Origin: Parvibaculum lavamentivorans DS-1
Lineage (GTDB): Bacteria > Pseudomonadota > Alphaproteobacteria > Parvibaculales > Parvibaculaceae
Length of the DNA: 64,000 nt
Assembly: GCF_000017565.1 (NCBI RefSeq)
Contig: NC_009719.1
Coordinates: 2,153,001 to 2,217,000 of the forward strand
Direction: 5' to 3'
Shown: piece after piece, positions 8,812 to 17,072 of the stretch
Layout of the letters: the number at the start of each line of letters is the position of its first letter
Position numbering within the stretch: the stretch's first letter is position 1
The notes under the pieces: model-generated
What the model was told of the DNA's origin: nothing
The model's database searches: none
What the model saw: the letters and a program-made list of their open reading frames with translations, nothing else
Translations under genes and position numbers: made by a program

Positions 8812-8845
8812 GAAGCTCCGCTTTCGGCGGAGCTTCTTCGTTTTC
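8812..8845 (+). terminator. Rho-independent terminator after the PepSY-like gene
   Basis: The stem GAAGCTCCGC / GGCGGAGCTTC with a short TTTC loop is followed by TTCGTTTT. It lies 24 bases after the stop of 8787. Confidence 0.8.
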
Positions 8846-8867
8846 GGCGCGTTTCCTCGTTTCAACA

Positions 8868-8922
8868 TGAATGCCAGATGAACGGCGCCGCCATCCTGCG
8901 TTCAGTCGCGGAGGGCCATTCT
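8868..8922 (+). promoter_or_regulatory. 55-bp TGAAT/GTTCAG regulatory module, copy 2
   Basis: TGAAT at 8868 and TGAAC at 8879 (11-bp period), GTTCAG at 8900-8905 and GCCATTCT at 8915-8922 repeat the arrangement at 7907-7961 with identical spacing. It ends 41 bases before the ATG of 8964. Confidence 0.55.
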
Positions 8923-8963
8923 TGGCACGGGCACGAGATTGATACGAGTATCTGGAGGACAAA

Positions 8964-9440
8964 ATGAAAAGATTCCTTGTTCTCGCCGGTTTCACCGCCG
9001 CCCTTGGTCTGGCGGCGCCCGTCACCGCCCAGGCGGTGACTGTCGTCCCTGCGCTAGCGGTGCAGGGCGGTGCCCAGGTCGAGCTCGTGCGCGGCAATGA
9101 TCACCATCATCATGGCCGCGGCTACGATCGTCATCGCGGTGGGCCGCGCTACGGGCACAGGCCGCCGCCGCCTCGCTACCATCACAGGCCGCCGCCGCCG
9201 CACTATCACCATCGGCCGCCACCCGTCGTGCATCATTATCATCACGCCCCGCGGCCCTGGGCTCATTGGCGGCCCTATGTGGTGCAGCATCACTACCACT
9301 CGTTCGGTGCGCCGGTGTATTACACAAACCATCCGCATTACGGCCACTACTACCGCGTCCGCGCCCGCGACCGGAACAACATCGCCGTGTGGCTCGGCAT
9401 CAGCGCCATCACTGGCGCGATTCTCTTCTCGAATTACTGA
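8964..9440 (+). CDS. Secreted histidine/proline-rich protein
   Basis: A 158-residue protein with a clear signal peptide (MKRFLVLAGFTAALGLAAPV, cleavage near AQA). The middle (about residues 47-115) is dominated by His, Pro, Arg and Tyr, with HHHH, RPPPPRYHH and RPPPPHYHH repeats. It ends in a hydrophobic stretch NIAVWLGISAITGAILFSNY that may anchor it in a membrane. His-rich periplasmic proteins commonly buffer nickel, copper or zinc, which would be my guess, but no family is assigned. TGGAGG precedes the ATG. It shares its upstream regulatory module with the PepSY-like gene at 8008, which points to one envelope-stress or metal-responsive regulon. Confidence 0.6.
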   Translation: MKRFLVLAGFTAALGLAAPVTAQAVTVVPALAVQGGAQVELVRGNDHHHHGRGYDRHRGGPRYGHRPPPPRYHHRPPPPHYHHRPPPVVHHYHHAPRPWAHWRPYVVQHHYHSFGAPVYYTNHPHYGHYYRVRARDRNNIAVWLGISAITGAILFSNY

Positions 9441-9459
9441 TCGAGGGGAAGGGCAAGAG

Positions 9460-9495
9460 GAAAGGCCCCGCATTGCGGGGCCTTTCTGTGTTTCA
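9460..9495 (+). terminator. Rho-independent terminator after the His-rich protein gene
   Basis: The stem AAAGGCCCCGC / GCGGGGCCTTT with an ATT loop is followed by CTGTGTTT, 20 bases past the stop at 9440. It also separates the gene from the convergent carboxyltransferase gene. Confidence 0.8.
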
Positions 9496-9500
9496 GGGCG

Positions 9501-11069
9501 TCAGGGCCGCATCGTCGTCAGGAAGGGGCCGAGCGCCACGGCGCGGCGCGGCTCCACCCAGTCGAGCCAGTCGCAAAGCCGCGCGCGCGTTTCGCGCGGG
9601 TCGATCAGTTCATGCACGGAAAAGCCTTCGGCGCGCGAGAAGGGCGATTGGCCGGCAGCGAGCTTTTCCTCCAGTTCGGCGCGCAGCGCTTCGGGGTCGG
9701 CCGCTTCCGCGATCTGCCGGGCAAAGGCGACCGCGACGCCGCCTTCGACAGGCAGCGCCCCCGTCACCGCGCTCGGCCATGACAGCACGAAGCCGTCCGG
9801 TCCGAAATGCGCGGCGCCCGCCACGCCGAATACCTTGTGCACGATGATGCTCGCCCATGGCACGCGGCTCTGCATCACGGCGGCAATGGCGGATGTGCCG
9901 TGGCGGATGGTCGCCGCCTTTTCCGATGCCGAGCCGATCATGAAGCCCGGCTCGTCCACGAAGGAAACGATCGGCAGGTGGAACGTGTTGCACATGTCCG
10001 AGAAGCGCCGGAGCTTCTGCGCCGCCGCCGCGGTCATCGCGCCCGCATAGAAATTGCAGTCATTCGCGATCACACCGACGCTGATGCCGTTCAGCCGCGC
10101 CAGCCCCGTGATGAGCGAGGGCCCGAAGCGCTTCGTCATCTCGAAGAAGCTGCCTTCATCCATCACCGCTTTGAGGATTTTTCGCATGTTGAACGGCTTG
10201 CGGCGCTCCTTCGGCACGATGTCGCGCAAGGCCTCCTCGGCGCGGTCGCGGGGGTCGGTGCAGGCGATGCGCGGCGGCAATTGCCAGACATTGTCGGGAA
10301 GGTAGGAGAGAAAGCGCGCGATCTCCGCCAGCGCGTCCTCTTCCGTCTTCGTCACATTGTCGATGACGCCGGAGCGCGAATGCACGTCCGATCCACCCAG
10401 CTCCTCCTTGGTGAGGTTCTCGTCGAGTGCGCGGGCGACGATCTTCGGTCCCGCGATCAGCACCTGCGCGTCTTCCACCATCACCGAAAAATGGGAAGCG
10501 ACGAGGCGGGCCGCCGGCATTCCCGCCACGGGGCCGAGCGCCGCCGTCGCCACCGGCACTTCGCCCAGCACCTGCCCGATGGAGCGGAAGCGCGGCTCCG
10601 CGAATACAGGGTCGCCCAGCGGCCGCGTCTTCCCCTTGCCCGCCGATCCCGCCACGCTGCCGCCGCCGCCTTCATGCAGCCGCACCAGCGGCACCTTGTA
10701 GGTGAGCGCCAGTTCCTCGGCATAGACGCTTTTGCGCAGGCCCGCCGGGTTGGGAGAGCCGCCCTTCAGCGTGAAATCCTCGCCGCCGATCGCAACGCGC
10801 CGCCCGTTCACGGTCGCAAAGCCGAGCACGTAATTGGCGGGCTCGAAATCGGCGAGATTGCCGTCCTCGTCGAAATGGGGCACGCCCGCGCCCTCGCCGA
10901 GTTCGCGAAAACTGCCCTTGTCGGCCAGCGTGGCGATGCGCTCGCGTATGGTGAGGCGGCCCTTCTCATGCTGCCGTTTCACGGCTTCATCACCGCCCTG
11001 GCGCTTGGCCAGCGCGCGGCGGCGCCGGATTTCGTCCGTTTCCTTTTCCCAGCTCATGCGGTCGGCCAT
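9501..11069 (-). CDS. Acyl-CoA carboxylase carboxyltransferase (beta) subunit family
   Basis: A 522-residue carboxyltransferase-domain protein of the propionyl/methylcrotonyl-CoA carboxylase beta class, which moves the carboxyl group from carboxybiotin to an acyl-CoA. Both crotonase-fold halves are present: the N-half has GGSPNPAG and VRLHEGGGGSVAGS, and the C-half has DEPGFMIGSASEKAATIRHG and KVFGVAGAAHFGP. No biotin carboxylase or biotin-carrier gene lies nearby, so its partner must be elsewhere, and the acyl-CoA substrate cannot be read from the sequence. GAGGAGG directly abuts ATG 11069, so an internal ATG at 11057 could be the real start. Confidence 0.85.
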   Translation of the reverse strand: MADRMSWEKETDEIRRRRALAKRQGGDEAVKRQHEKGRLTIRERIATLADKGSFRELGEGAGVPHFDEDGNLADFEPANYVLGFATVNGRRVAIGGEDFTLKGGSPNPAGLRKSVYAEELALTYKVPLVRLHEGGGGSVAGSAGKGKTRPLGDPVFAEPRFRSIGQVLGEVPVATAALGPVAGMPAARLVASHFSVMVEDAQVLIAGPKIVARALDENLTKEELGGSDVHSRSGVIDNVTKTEEDALAEIARFLSYLPDNVWQLPPRIACTDPRDRAEEALRDIVPKERRKPFNMRKILKAVMDEGSFFEMTKRFGPSLITGLARLNGISVGVIANDCNFYAGAMTAAAAQKLRRFSDMCNTFHLPIVSFVDEPGFMIGSASEKAATIRHGTSAIAAVMQSRVPWASIIVHKVFGVAGAAHFGPDGFVLSWPSAVTGALPVEGGVAVAFARQIAEAADPEALRAELEEKLAAGQSPFSRAEGFSVHELIDPRETRARLCDWLDWVEPRRAVALGPFLTTMRP

Positions 11070-11152
11070 CCTCCTCGTCTCGCGAAGTTCCGAAACCCTA
11101 AAGGAAATCCCCCGGTGCCCAAAGCTCTGTTGGGCGCCAGCCGGAGGATGAT

Positions 11153-11566
11153 ATGCTGTGGAAAAGCAGACGGGATGAAGCGCATATGGCGAACACCAAA
11201 AAGCAGATGAAGCCCTCCAGCCTCGCGAGGCAGGCGGAAGACGAGATCGAGGCGCTGATCCGCGCCGCGCTCACGCCCGATGTCTCGCTCGGCGCGAAGC
11301 TCAAATTCGTGCATGAGGGGGCAGGCGTCGTTTTCATCGACGGCACGAAAAAGCCGAACGTCGTGCATCGCCGCGACGAGCCGGCGGATTGCACGGTCCA
11401 TATCGACCCCGTTCTCAACCTTGCGATCTTCCAGCAGCGCGCCGACCGCACGGAAGCATTCCGTCAGGGCCGCATCCGCATCGTCGGCGATGTCCATGTC
11501 GTCGGCCTCTTGCGGCCGATCATGCTGCGCCAGTCGAATGCGACCGAAGACGGATTTCGGGAGTGA
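11153..11566 (+). CDS. SCP2 sterol-binding domain protein
   Basis: A 137-residue single-domain protein resembling SCP2 lipid-binding proteins. The pattern of G-AKLKFVHEGAGVVFIDG, then DCTVHIDPVLNLAIFQQRADRTEAFRQGRIRIVGD, is the SCP2 core. Such proteins bind acyl-CoAs or sterol-like lipids in a hydrophobic tunnel. GGAGG five bases before ATG 11153 supports this start, although an internal ATG at 11186 also exists. The stop overlaps the GTG of the next hydrolase gene by three bases (GTGA), so the two form a coupled pair. Confidence 0.8.
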   Translation: MLWKSRRDEAHMANTKKQMKPSSLARQAEDEIEALIRAALTPDVSLGAKLKFVHEGAGVVFIDGTKKPNVVHRRDEPADCTVHIDPVLNLAIFQQRADRTEAFRQGRIRIVGDVHVVGLLRPIMLRQSNATEDGFRE

Positions 11567-12510
11567 CCGCTCCCATCATCCTCGTGTCCGGAAATCCGAT
11601 GCCGGAAGGCGGCGAGGCGCGCTGGCTTCTCACGAATGAGGGCGTGCGGCTCCGCGTCTTCACATGGCCGGGCGCGCGGGAAGGGCGCGGCACCGTCTTT
11701 CTTTTCGGCGGGCGCACGGAATTCGTCGAAAAATATTTCGAGGTGGTGGGCGAGTTGCGGGCGCGCGGTTTCGCCGTCGTCAGTTTCGACTGGCGGGGGC
11801 AGGGGCTTTCGGATCGTCCGCTTGCAGACAGCCGCAAGGGCCATATAGACGACTTTGCCACCTTCGACAGCGACCTTGCGCTTTTGATGTCGGAAGTGGC
11901 GCCCGCCTTTCCAAAGCCCTGGACGGCTTTCGCGCATTCAATGGGCGGCCAAATCCTCATCCGCGCCGCGCATGATCACCCCGAATGGTTTTCTCGCATC
12001 GTCCTTTCCGCGCCCATGCTTGGACTCCGCTTCAGCCGCGCGGCCGAACGCGCCATTCGCGCGCTCGCCTTCGCTTTCCATGCCGCGGGTCTCGCCGGGC
12101 GCTATGTGCCGGGCGGCACGCCGAAAGCAGCGGACGAGACGCCCTTCGAGGAAAATATTCTGACGAGCGACGAAAAACGCTATGCGCTGCTGCAATCTCT
12201 CGTCCAGGCCGAGCCGAAACTCGGCCTCGGCGGCGCCACGGTCGGCTGGCTTCGCGCCGCCTTCCGGTCGATGGACATGGCCGCCGCGCCCGGCTGGCTC
12301 GGTTCGATAAAAACACCGGTCCTCATCTGCGAAGCCGCGCGCGACGCGCTCATCTCGCCGCTCGCATTGCGCCACGCGGCGGCGCATCTCCCCGCCTGCG
12401 AGCTGGTCACGATCCCGGATGCAAAACACGAAATCCTGATCGAACGCGATCCCGCCCGCGCCGCCTTCTGGCAGGCCTTCGACAGGTTCATGGGCATAGG
12501 CAATCAATAG
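11563..12510 (+). CDS. Alpha/beta hydrolase, lysophospholipase-like
   Basis: A 315-residue serine hydrolase of the monoacylglycerol lipase/lysophospholipase type. The nucleophile elbow is FAHSMGGQ (usual GHSMGG), the fold starts with FLFGGRTEFVEKYFEV, and FDWRGQGLSDRP is the family signature. The catalytic Asp is probably CEAARD and the His is DAKHEIL. I start it at GTG 11563, which overlaps the SCP2 stop and follows GGGAG; an ATG at 11599 is the alternative. Coupling to an SCP2 protein suggests a lipid ester substrate, but this is inferred. Confidence 0.82.
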   Translation: MTAPIILVSGNPMPEGGEARWLLTNEGVRLRVFTWPGAREGRGTVFLFGGRTEFVEKYFEVVGELRARGFAVVSFDWRGQGLSDRPLADSRKGHIDDFATFDSDLALLMSEVAPAFPKPWTAFAHSMGGQILIRAAHDHPEWFSRIVLSAPMLGLRFSRAAERAIRALAFAFHAAGLAGRYVPGGTPKAADETPFEENILTSDEKRYALLQSLVQAEPKLGLGGATVGWLRAAFRSMDMAAAPGWLGSIKTPVLICEAARDALISPLALRHAAAHLPACELVTIPDAKHEILIERDPARAAFWQAFDRFMGIGNQ

Positions 12511-12517
12511 AAAACTT

Positions 12518-12540
12518 CACCCTCCCCCTGTGGGAGGGTG
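12518..12540. repeat. CACCCTCCC palindrome (dispersed repeat family)
   Basis: CACCCTCCC and GGGAGGGTG flank a five-base loop between two convergent genes. It shares its core with the palindromes at 13444, 19074, 21752 and 21902 and may also stop transcription. Confidence 0.6.
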
Positions 12541-12558
12541 GCAGAGGCAGACAGAGAG

Positions 12559-13365
12559 CTAGGCCGCCGCGCTCCTCAAAATCTTCAGCGCCGCCTCATG
12601 CAGTTCCGGCGTCGCCGCCGCAACGACTTGTCCGCCCTGTTGCGGGTCGCCGCCCGTCCAGTTCGTCACCACGCCGCCGGCATTCTCGATCACGGGGATC
12701 AGCGCCTGAATGTCATAAGGCTGCAGCGCGCTTTCGATTACGAGGTCGAGCGTGCCCGCCGCGACGAGACAATAGAAATAGCAGTCGCCGCCGAAGCGCC
12801 GCAGCTTCACCTTCGAGGAAATCTCGCGAAAGGCCGCCTTCTCCGCGTCCACCTTGAACATGCCGGGATCGGTATTGCCGAGCAGCGCGTCCTCGAGCTT
12901 CGTGCAGGCGCTGGTCTTGATCGGCATGGTGCCTTGCGGCCCGATCAGCTCGCTGCCGCCCGGCCTGCCGATGAAGCGTTCGCCGATATAGGGCTGGTCC
13001 ATCAGGCCGATCACCGGGCGCGTGCCGTCATTCAGCGCGATCAGCGTGCCCCAGAGCGGCACGCCCGAGATAAAGCTCCGCGTGCCGTCGATGGGATCGA
13101 GCACCCAGGTCAGTCCGCTCGTGCCCGTGTGGTTGCCGTGCTCCTCGCCCAATATGCCGTGATCGGGATAGCGTTCCAGGATGAGCTTGCGGATCGCCGC
13201 TTCGCCGTCGCGGTCCGCCGCCGTCACCGGATCGAATTTGTGGTCGCCCGCCTTGTGGTCGACCGCGAGGCCCGAGCGAAAATGCGGCAGCGTCACGGCG
13301 GCCGCCGCATCCGCCAGTTCGAGCGCGAATGTCGCGAGTTCGTCGATTTGCTGGTGATCGAGCAT
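12559..13365 (-). CDS. hisN: Histidinol-phosphatase, inositol monophosphatase family
   Basis: A 268-residue magnesium-dependent phosphatase of the IMPase fold. The metal motifs are visible: GEEHG, DPIDGTRSFISG and the C-terminal ALQPYDIQALIPVIENAGG, which corresponds to the WDxAAxxxIxxEAGG box. The RSFISG sequence after DPIDGT, the FGGDCYFY segment and the PYDIQ variant are those of HisN-type histidinol-phosphatases (step 9 of histidine synthesis) rather than of SuhB inositol phosphatases. AGGGAA lies upstream of the ATG. It stands apart from other his genes, as is usual for hisN. Confidence 0.85.
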   Translation of the reverse strand: MLDHQQIDELATFALELADAAAAVTLPHFRSGLAVDHKAGDHKFDPVTAADRDGEAAIRKLILERYPDHGILGEEHGNHTGTSGLTWVLDPIDGTRSFISGVPLWGTLIALNDGTRPVIGLMDQPYIGERFIGRPGGSELIGPQGTMPIKTSACTKLEDALLGNTDPGMFKVDAEKAAFREISSKVKLRRFGGDCYFYCLVAAGTLDLVIESALQPYDIQALIPVIENAGGVVTNWTGGDPQQGGQVVAAATPELHEAALKILRSAAA

Positions 13366-13443
13366 GGACGGTTCCCTGTGGTGTAAGGGCTTATAACGCC
13401 TTTTGCGTTCGCGCGGGAGGGCGCATTCCCGCTTCTAAATCTT

Positions 13444-13468
13444 CCACCCTCCCTCAAGGGGAGGGTGG
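13444..13468. repeat. CCACCCTCCC palindrome (dispersed repeat family)
   Basis: CCACCCTCCC and GGGAGGGTGG form a near-perfect stem with a short loop between hisN and the amidohydrolase gene, 13 bases after the latter's stop on the minus strand. Confidence 0.6.
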
Positions 13469-13481
13469 TTTATATATCCAG

Positions 13482-14489
13482 CTATATATCCAGCCGATAA
13501 ACACGCGCCGCCGTGTCGTGGAACAACGCCGCCTTCTCGCCTGCGCTCATGTCCTTCGCGATCTTCTTGAAGGCGTTCCACAAGACGCCATAGGAACAGG
13601 AGAGCTTGTCCACCGGGAAGTTGCTTTCAAACATGCAACGCTCCGGCCCGAAGACGTCGATCGAATGAAGATACCAGTCGCGCGTCGCGGCCACGAGTTC
13701 GTCCGAGGTCGGCGGCTTGGCGCGCTTGTGCCAGCCGAAGCCGTTCACCGCCATGTTGATGCCGCCGAGCTTCGCCACGACATTCGGGCAGGCGGCAAGC
13801 TCCGCCACATCCTTTTTCCACTGCGCGAAAATCTCCGCCCGCTTGCCCTCATAGGGTCCGATGCCGATGGGCCCGCCGAAGTGATCGAAGATGATCGGCG
13901 TCTCCGGGTTCGCGCGGGCAAGCGCCGTGAGTTCCGGGATCTGGCGGTGATAGAGCCAGGCGTCGAAGGAAAGCCCATATGCGGCAAGCCTTTTGAAGCC
14001 CTCGCGGAATTCGGGCAAGCCGAGCAGCCCCTTCGGCGGCAGCGTATGCGAGGCGCGCACATCCGGGCTGTCGTCGAAGGCGGAGGCATGGCGGATACCG
14101 CGAAAGCGTTCCGGCGCCCGCGCCATATGCGCTTCCAGCACAGCGTCCACCTTCGCGCCAAGGCGCAAATCCGCGAACCCGACAATCCCAGCCGCCACGC
14201 GCGTCTCGCCATATTGGCCGCTCGCCGATTGCGCGGCGATGCCGTTCACATATTCCGTCTCGCCGACGGGCTTCATCGCATCCGGCCCGTCCGCCCGGTA
14301 CATCGACTTGCATTCGACGAAGACGGTCGCGCGGATATTGTGGCCTTCCGCGACATCCGTCATCAATTCGTCGAGCTGATAGCGCGAGCCCGGATGGTCC
14401 CAGAGATGATGATGCGGATCGACGATCGGAAGTTCCGGCTCCAGCGCCGCTTCCTTGACCTCGGCCAGCCATTCGGGATTGCCCGCCAT
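13482..14489 (-). CDS. Amidohydrolase family protein (TIM-barrel metal hydrolase)
   Basis: A 335-residue amidohydrolase-2 type protein, related to 2-pyrone-4,6-dicarboxylate lactonase and similar C-O/C-N hydrolases. The N-terminal metal motif is VDPHHHLWDHPG; later signatures are RGIRHASAFDDSPDV, LSFDAWLYHRQIPEL, IFDHFGGPIG and MFESNFPVDKLS with the catalytic Asp. GGGAGGAG precedes ATG 14489. A 12-bp tandem duplication at the 3' end creates two stop codons in frame (R-L-D-I-stop-L-D-I-stop). Its substrate cannot be named from sequence. Confidence 0.82.
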   Translation of the reverse strand: MAGNPEWLAEVKEAALEPELPIVDPHHHLWDHPGSRYQLDELMTDVAEGHNIRATVFVECKSMYRADGPDAMKPVGETEYVNGIAAQSASGQYGETRVAAGIVGFADLRLGAKVDAVLEAHMARAPERFRGIRHASAFDDSPDVRASHTLPPKGLLGLPEFREGFKRLAAYGLSFDAWLYHRQIPELTALARANPETPIIFDHFGGPIGIGPYEGKRAEIFAQWKKDVAELAACPNVVAKLGGINMAVNGFGWHKRAKPPTSDELVAATRDWYLHSIDVFGPERCMFESNFPVDKLSCSYGVLWNAFKKIAKDMSAGEKAALFHDTAARVYRLDI

Positions 14490-14584
14490 GTCTCACTCCT
14501 CCCTCGGTTTCTTTCGGAGAAGAGTGGCATTGAGAGGCGGGGGAGGCAAATGGGGAGGGGTTGCAGCAGCTACGGCAAGCAACT

Positions 14585-14624
14585 CGCAAAAATGAAATCG
14601 GGGCGGAGGTTGAACCCCGCCCCG
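14585..14624 (-). terminator. Rho-independent terminator downstream of typA
   Basis: CGGGGCGG and CCGCCCCG pair around a ten-base loop. On the minus strand the stem is followed by ATTTCATTTTT. It lies 30 bases past the typA stop. Confidence 0.65.
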
Positions 14625-14653
14625 AAAAATTCTTCGCGTGCCGCTCGAGTTCC

Positions 14654-16501
14654 TTACCCTGCCCGGGCGAAACGCTTGCGCTCGTTCGGGTCGAGATAGC
14701 GCTTGCGGAGCCGGATCGACTTCGGCGTCACCTCCACCAGCTCGTCTGCCTCGATATAGGCAATCGCCTGTTCGAGCGTCAGCGGCCGGGGCGGTGTCAG
14801 GCGGACGGCTTCGTCCTTCGAGGTCGTGCGGATGTTGGTGAGCTGCTTCGCCTTCAGCGGGTTCACGTCGAGATCGTCGGGGCGCGCATTCTCGCCGATG
14901 ATCATGCCGCGATAGACCTTCTCGCCGGGCGAGATGAACAGCGTGCCGCGTTCCTCGATATACCAGAGGCCGTAAGGCACCGCTTCGCCGTCGCCGGTCG
15001 AGATCAGCACGCCGTTGCGGCGGCCTTCGATTTCGCCGCGATAGGGCTCATAGGCATGGAAGATGCGGTTCATGACGCCCGTGCCGCGCGTGTCGGTCAG
15101 GAATTCGCCGTGATAGCCGATGAGGCCGCGCGACGGGCAATGGAAGATGATGCGCGTCTTGCCGGCGCCGGTCGGGCGCATGTCGACCAGTTCGCCCTTG
15201 CGGCTCGACATCTTCTCGATGACGACGCCGGTGAACTCGTCGTCCACGTCGATGGTTGCTTCCTCGATCGGTTCGAGGCGGTTGCCCTTGTCGTCCTCGC
15301 GGAAGAGCACGCGGGGGCGCGAGATGCCGAGTTCGAAGCCGTCGCGGCGCATGGTTTCGATCAGCACGCCGAGCTGCAATTCGCCGCGGCCCGCCACGTC
15401 GAAGGCGTCGCCGCCTTCCGAGTCGCTGACGCGGATGGCCACATTGCTTTCGGCTTCGCGCATCAGGCGGTCGCGGATCACGCGCGACTGCACCTTGCTG
15501 CCTTCGCGGCCGGCCAGCGGGCTGTCATTGATGGAAACGGTGATGGAAAGCGTCGGCGGGTCGATCGGCAGCGCCTTCAGCGGTTCCGTCACGGAAGCGT
15601 CGCAGATCGTGTCGGCAACGGTGCCCTGTGTCAGGCCGGCAATGGCGATGATGTCGCCCGCGCTTGCCTCTTCCACCGGAATGCGCTGGATGCCGCGGAA
15701 GGCGAGCACCTTGCTGATGCGGCCGCGTTCGACAACGCCGCCTTCCATGCGCAGCACCTGCACGTTCATGTTGGTCTTGACCGTGCCCTTCTCGATCTTG
15801 CCGGTCAGGATGCGCCCGAGATAGGGGTCGCTCTCGATGGTCGTCACCAGCATCGCGAAGGGCTCGTTCTCGGAGCCGTCATGCAGCGCCGCCGGTTCCG
15901 GGAAATGCGAGATGATCTTGGCAAAAAGCGGCTTCAGCCCGTTGTCGCGCGCGTCCGGCGCGTTCAGGTCTTCCGCGGCCCAGCCCTGGCGGGCCGAAGC
16001 GAAGATGCAGGGGAAGTCGAGCTGCTCGTCGGTCGCGCCGAGTGCGGCGAAAAGGTCGAAGGCCTCGATATGCACTTCTTCCGGGCGGCCGTCGGAACGG
16101 TCGACCTTGTTGATGAGCACGATCGGCTTCAGGCCCAGCGCCAGCGCCTTCGAGGTCACGAATTTGGTCTGCGGCAGCGGGCCCTCGGCCGCGTCCACCA
16201 GCAACACCACGCCGTCCACCATCGAGAGGATGCGTTCCACCTCGCCGCCGAAGTCCGCATGGCCCGGCGTGTCGATGATGTTGATGCGTGTGTGCACGCC
16301 CGCATCGTCGACCCAGTCGACGCTTGTCGGCTTGGCGAGAATGGTGATGCCGCGCTCTTTTTCCAGGTCGTTCGAGTCCATGACCCGTTCGACAACCTGC
16401 TGGTTGTCGCGGAAGGTGCCGGACTGGCGAAGCAACTGATCGACCAGCGTCGTCTTCCCATGGTCAACATGGGCGATGATCGCGATATTCCGAATGGACA
16501 T
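14654..16501 (-). CDS. typA: Ribosome-associated GTPase TypA/BipA
   Basis: A 615-residue translational GTPase that binds the 70S ribosome and aids growth under stress and ribosome assembly in the cold. The GTP-binding motifs are all present: AHVDHGKTT, RGITI, DTPGHADFGGE and NKVDRSDGRP, followed by domain II, EF-G-like domains III and V, and the TypA-specific C-terminal domain (THRTTSKDEAVRL-like NIRTTSKDEAVRLTPP, then RKRYLDPNERKR). I start it at ATG 16501 (MSIRNIAIIAHVDHG); the upstream in-frame extension to 16564 is rich in Arg and Pro and has no homology signal. Length is normal for TypA. Confidence 0.95.
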   Translation of the reverse strand: MSIRNIAIIAHVDHGKTTLVDQLLRQSGTFRDNQQVVERVMDSNDLEKERGITILAKPTSVDWVDDAGVHTRINIIDTPGHADFGGEVERILSMVDGVVLLVDAAEGPLPQTKFVTSKALALGLKPIVLINKVDRSDGRPEEVHIEAFDLFAALGATDEQLDFPCIFASARQGWAAEDLNAPDARDNGLKPLFAKIISHFPEPAALHDGSENEPFAMLVTTIESDPYLGRILTGKIEKGTVKTNMNVQVLRMEGGVVERGRISKVLAFRGIQRIPVEEASAGDIIAIAGLTQGTVADTICDASVTEPLKALPIDPPTLSITVSINDSPLAGREGSKVQSRVIRDRLMREAESNVAIRVSDSEGGDAFDVAGRGELQLGVLIETMRRDGFELGISRPRVLFREDDKGNRLEPIEEATIDVDDEFTGVVIEKMSSRKGELVDMRPTGAGKTRIIFHCPSRGLIGYHGEFLTDTRGTGVMNRIFHAYEPYRGEIEGRRNGVLISTGDGEAVPYGLWYIEERGTLFISPGEKVYRGMIIGENARPDDLDVNPLKAKQLTNIRTTSKDEAVRLTPPRPLTLEQAIAYIEADELVEVTPKSIRLRKRYLDPNERKRFARAG

Positions 16502-16653
16502 GTAACCGCCGGGTAAAAAAGGCGGCCTGCCGCGCGAAAACCGTAAGCGCGCGGGGGCGGCCAAAAATGTGCCGCCTTATAGCCCGGAAGTCCCCCCGCC
16601 ACAAGGCTTCCTTCGCATCTGCGGCAAGGGGGCAGCGGGCAAGGGTTAACGGC

Positions 16654-17061
16654 TCAGCCGCCGCCTTTCCGTCCCAGCGCCGCCTGCATGATCGCGGCGC
16701 CCTCCGTCATCATCCCGCCTACGGGTTCCGCCGCCTCATGCGGCAGGAAATCCGCGATCCAGACGAGGCGGCAGCGGCCCTCTCCCTCCGGCACCACCTC
16801 GAAGGAGGCGCTGTGGTGGCTCATCATCTCGCTGCCCGAAACGGCATAGGCGAGCCGCCGCCTGTCCTCGTCGAGGTCGAGGATCAGTTCCCGCACCACG
16901 AGCCCGTTGGCGAAGGTGACGATGCGCGCCCCTTCCTCCAGCTTCGTATCGGTCACGAAGCCCGGCACGAAGCGGGTGTGGATCTGGCCGACATCGCGCA
17001 CCGCGTCCCAGACGGCGGCTGCCGGCGCGTCGATCTCTATGTCCTTGCGGATCGAAGCCAT
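16654..17061 (-). CDS. SRPBCC (START-like) family protein
   Basis: A 135-residue single-domain helix-grip protein. It begins MASIRKDIEIDAPAAAVWDAVRDV, the classic polyketide-cyclase/SRPBCC opening, followed by GARIVTFANGLVVRELIL and SFEVVPEGEGRCRLVW. These proteins bind hydrophobic ligands in a deep cavity. AGGAGG is seven bases before ATG 17061, which favours this start over ATG 17067. It lies 11 bases downstream of the VOC gene in the same direction and is probably cotranscribed with it. Confidence 0.78.
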   Translation of the reverse strand: MASIRKDIEIDAPAAAVWDAVRDVGQIHTRFVPGFVTDTKLEEGARIVTFANGLVVRELILDLDEDRRRLAYAVSGSEMMSHHSASFEVVPEGEGRCRLVWIADFLPHEAAEPVGGMMTEGAAIMQAALGRKGGG

Positions 17062-17072
17062 GACCATCCCTC

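Noticed and set aside
14561-16516. A 651-codon open frame on the plus strand opposite typA
   Set aside because: It is the antisense shadow of a strongly conserved GTPase gene in GC-rich DNA; its translation has no recognisable domain and is typical of low-complexity shadows.
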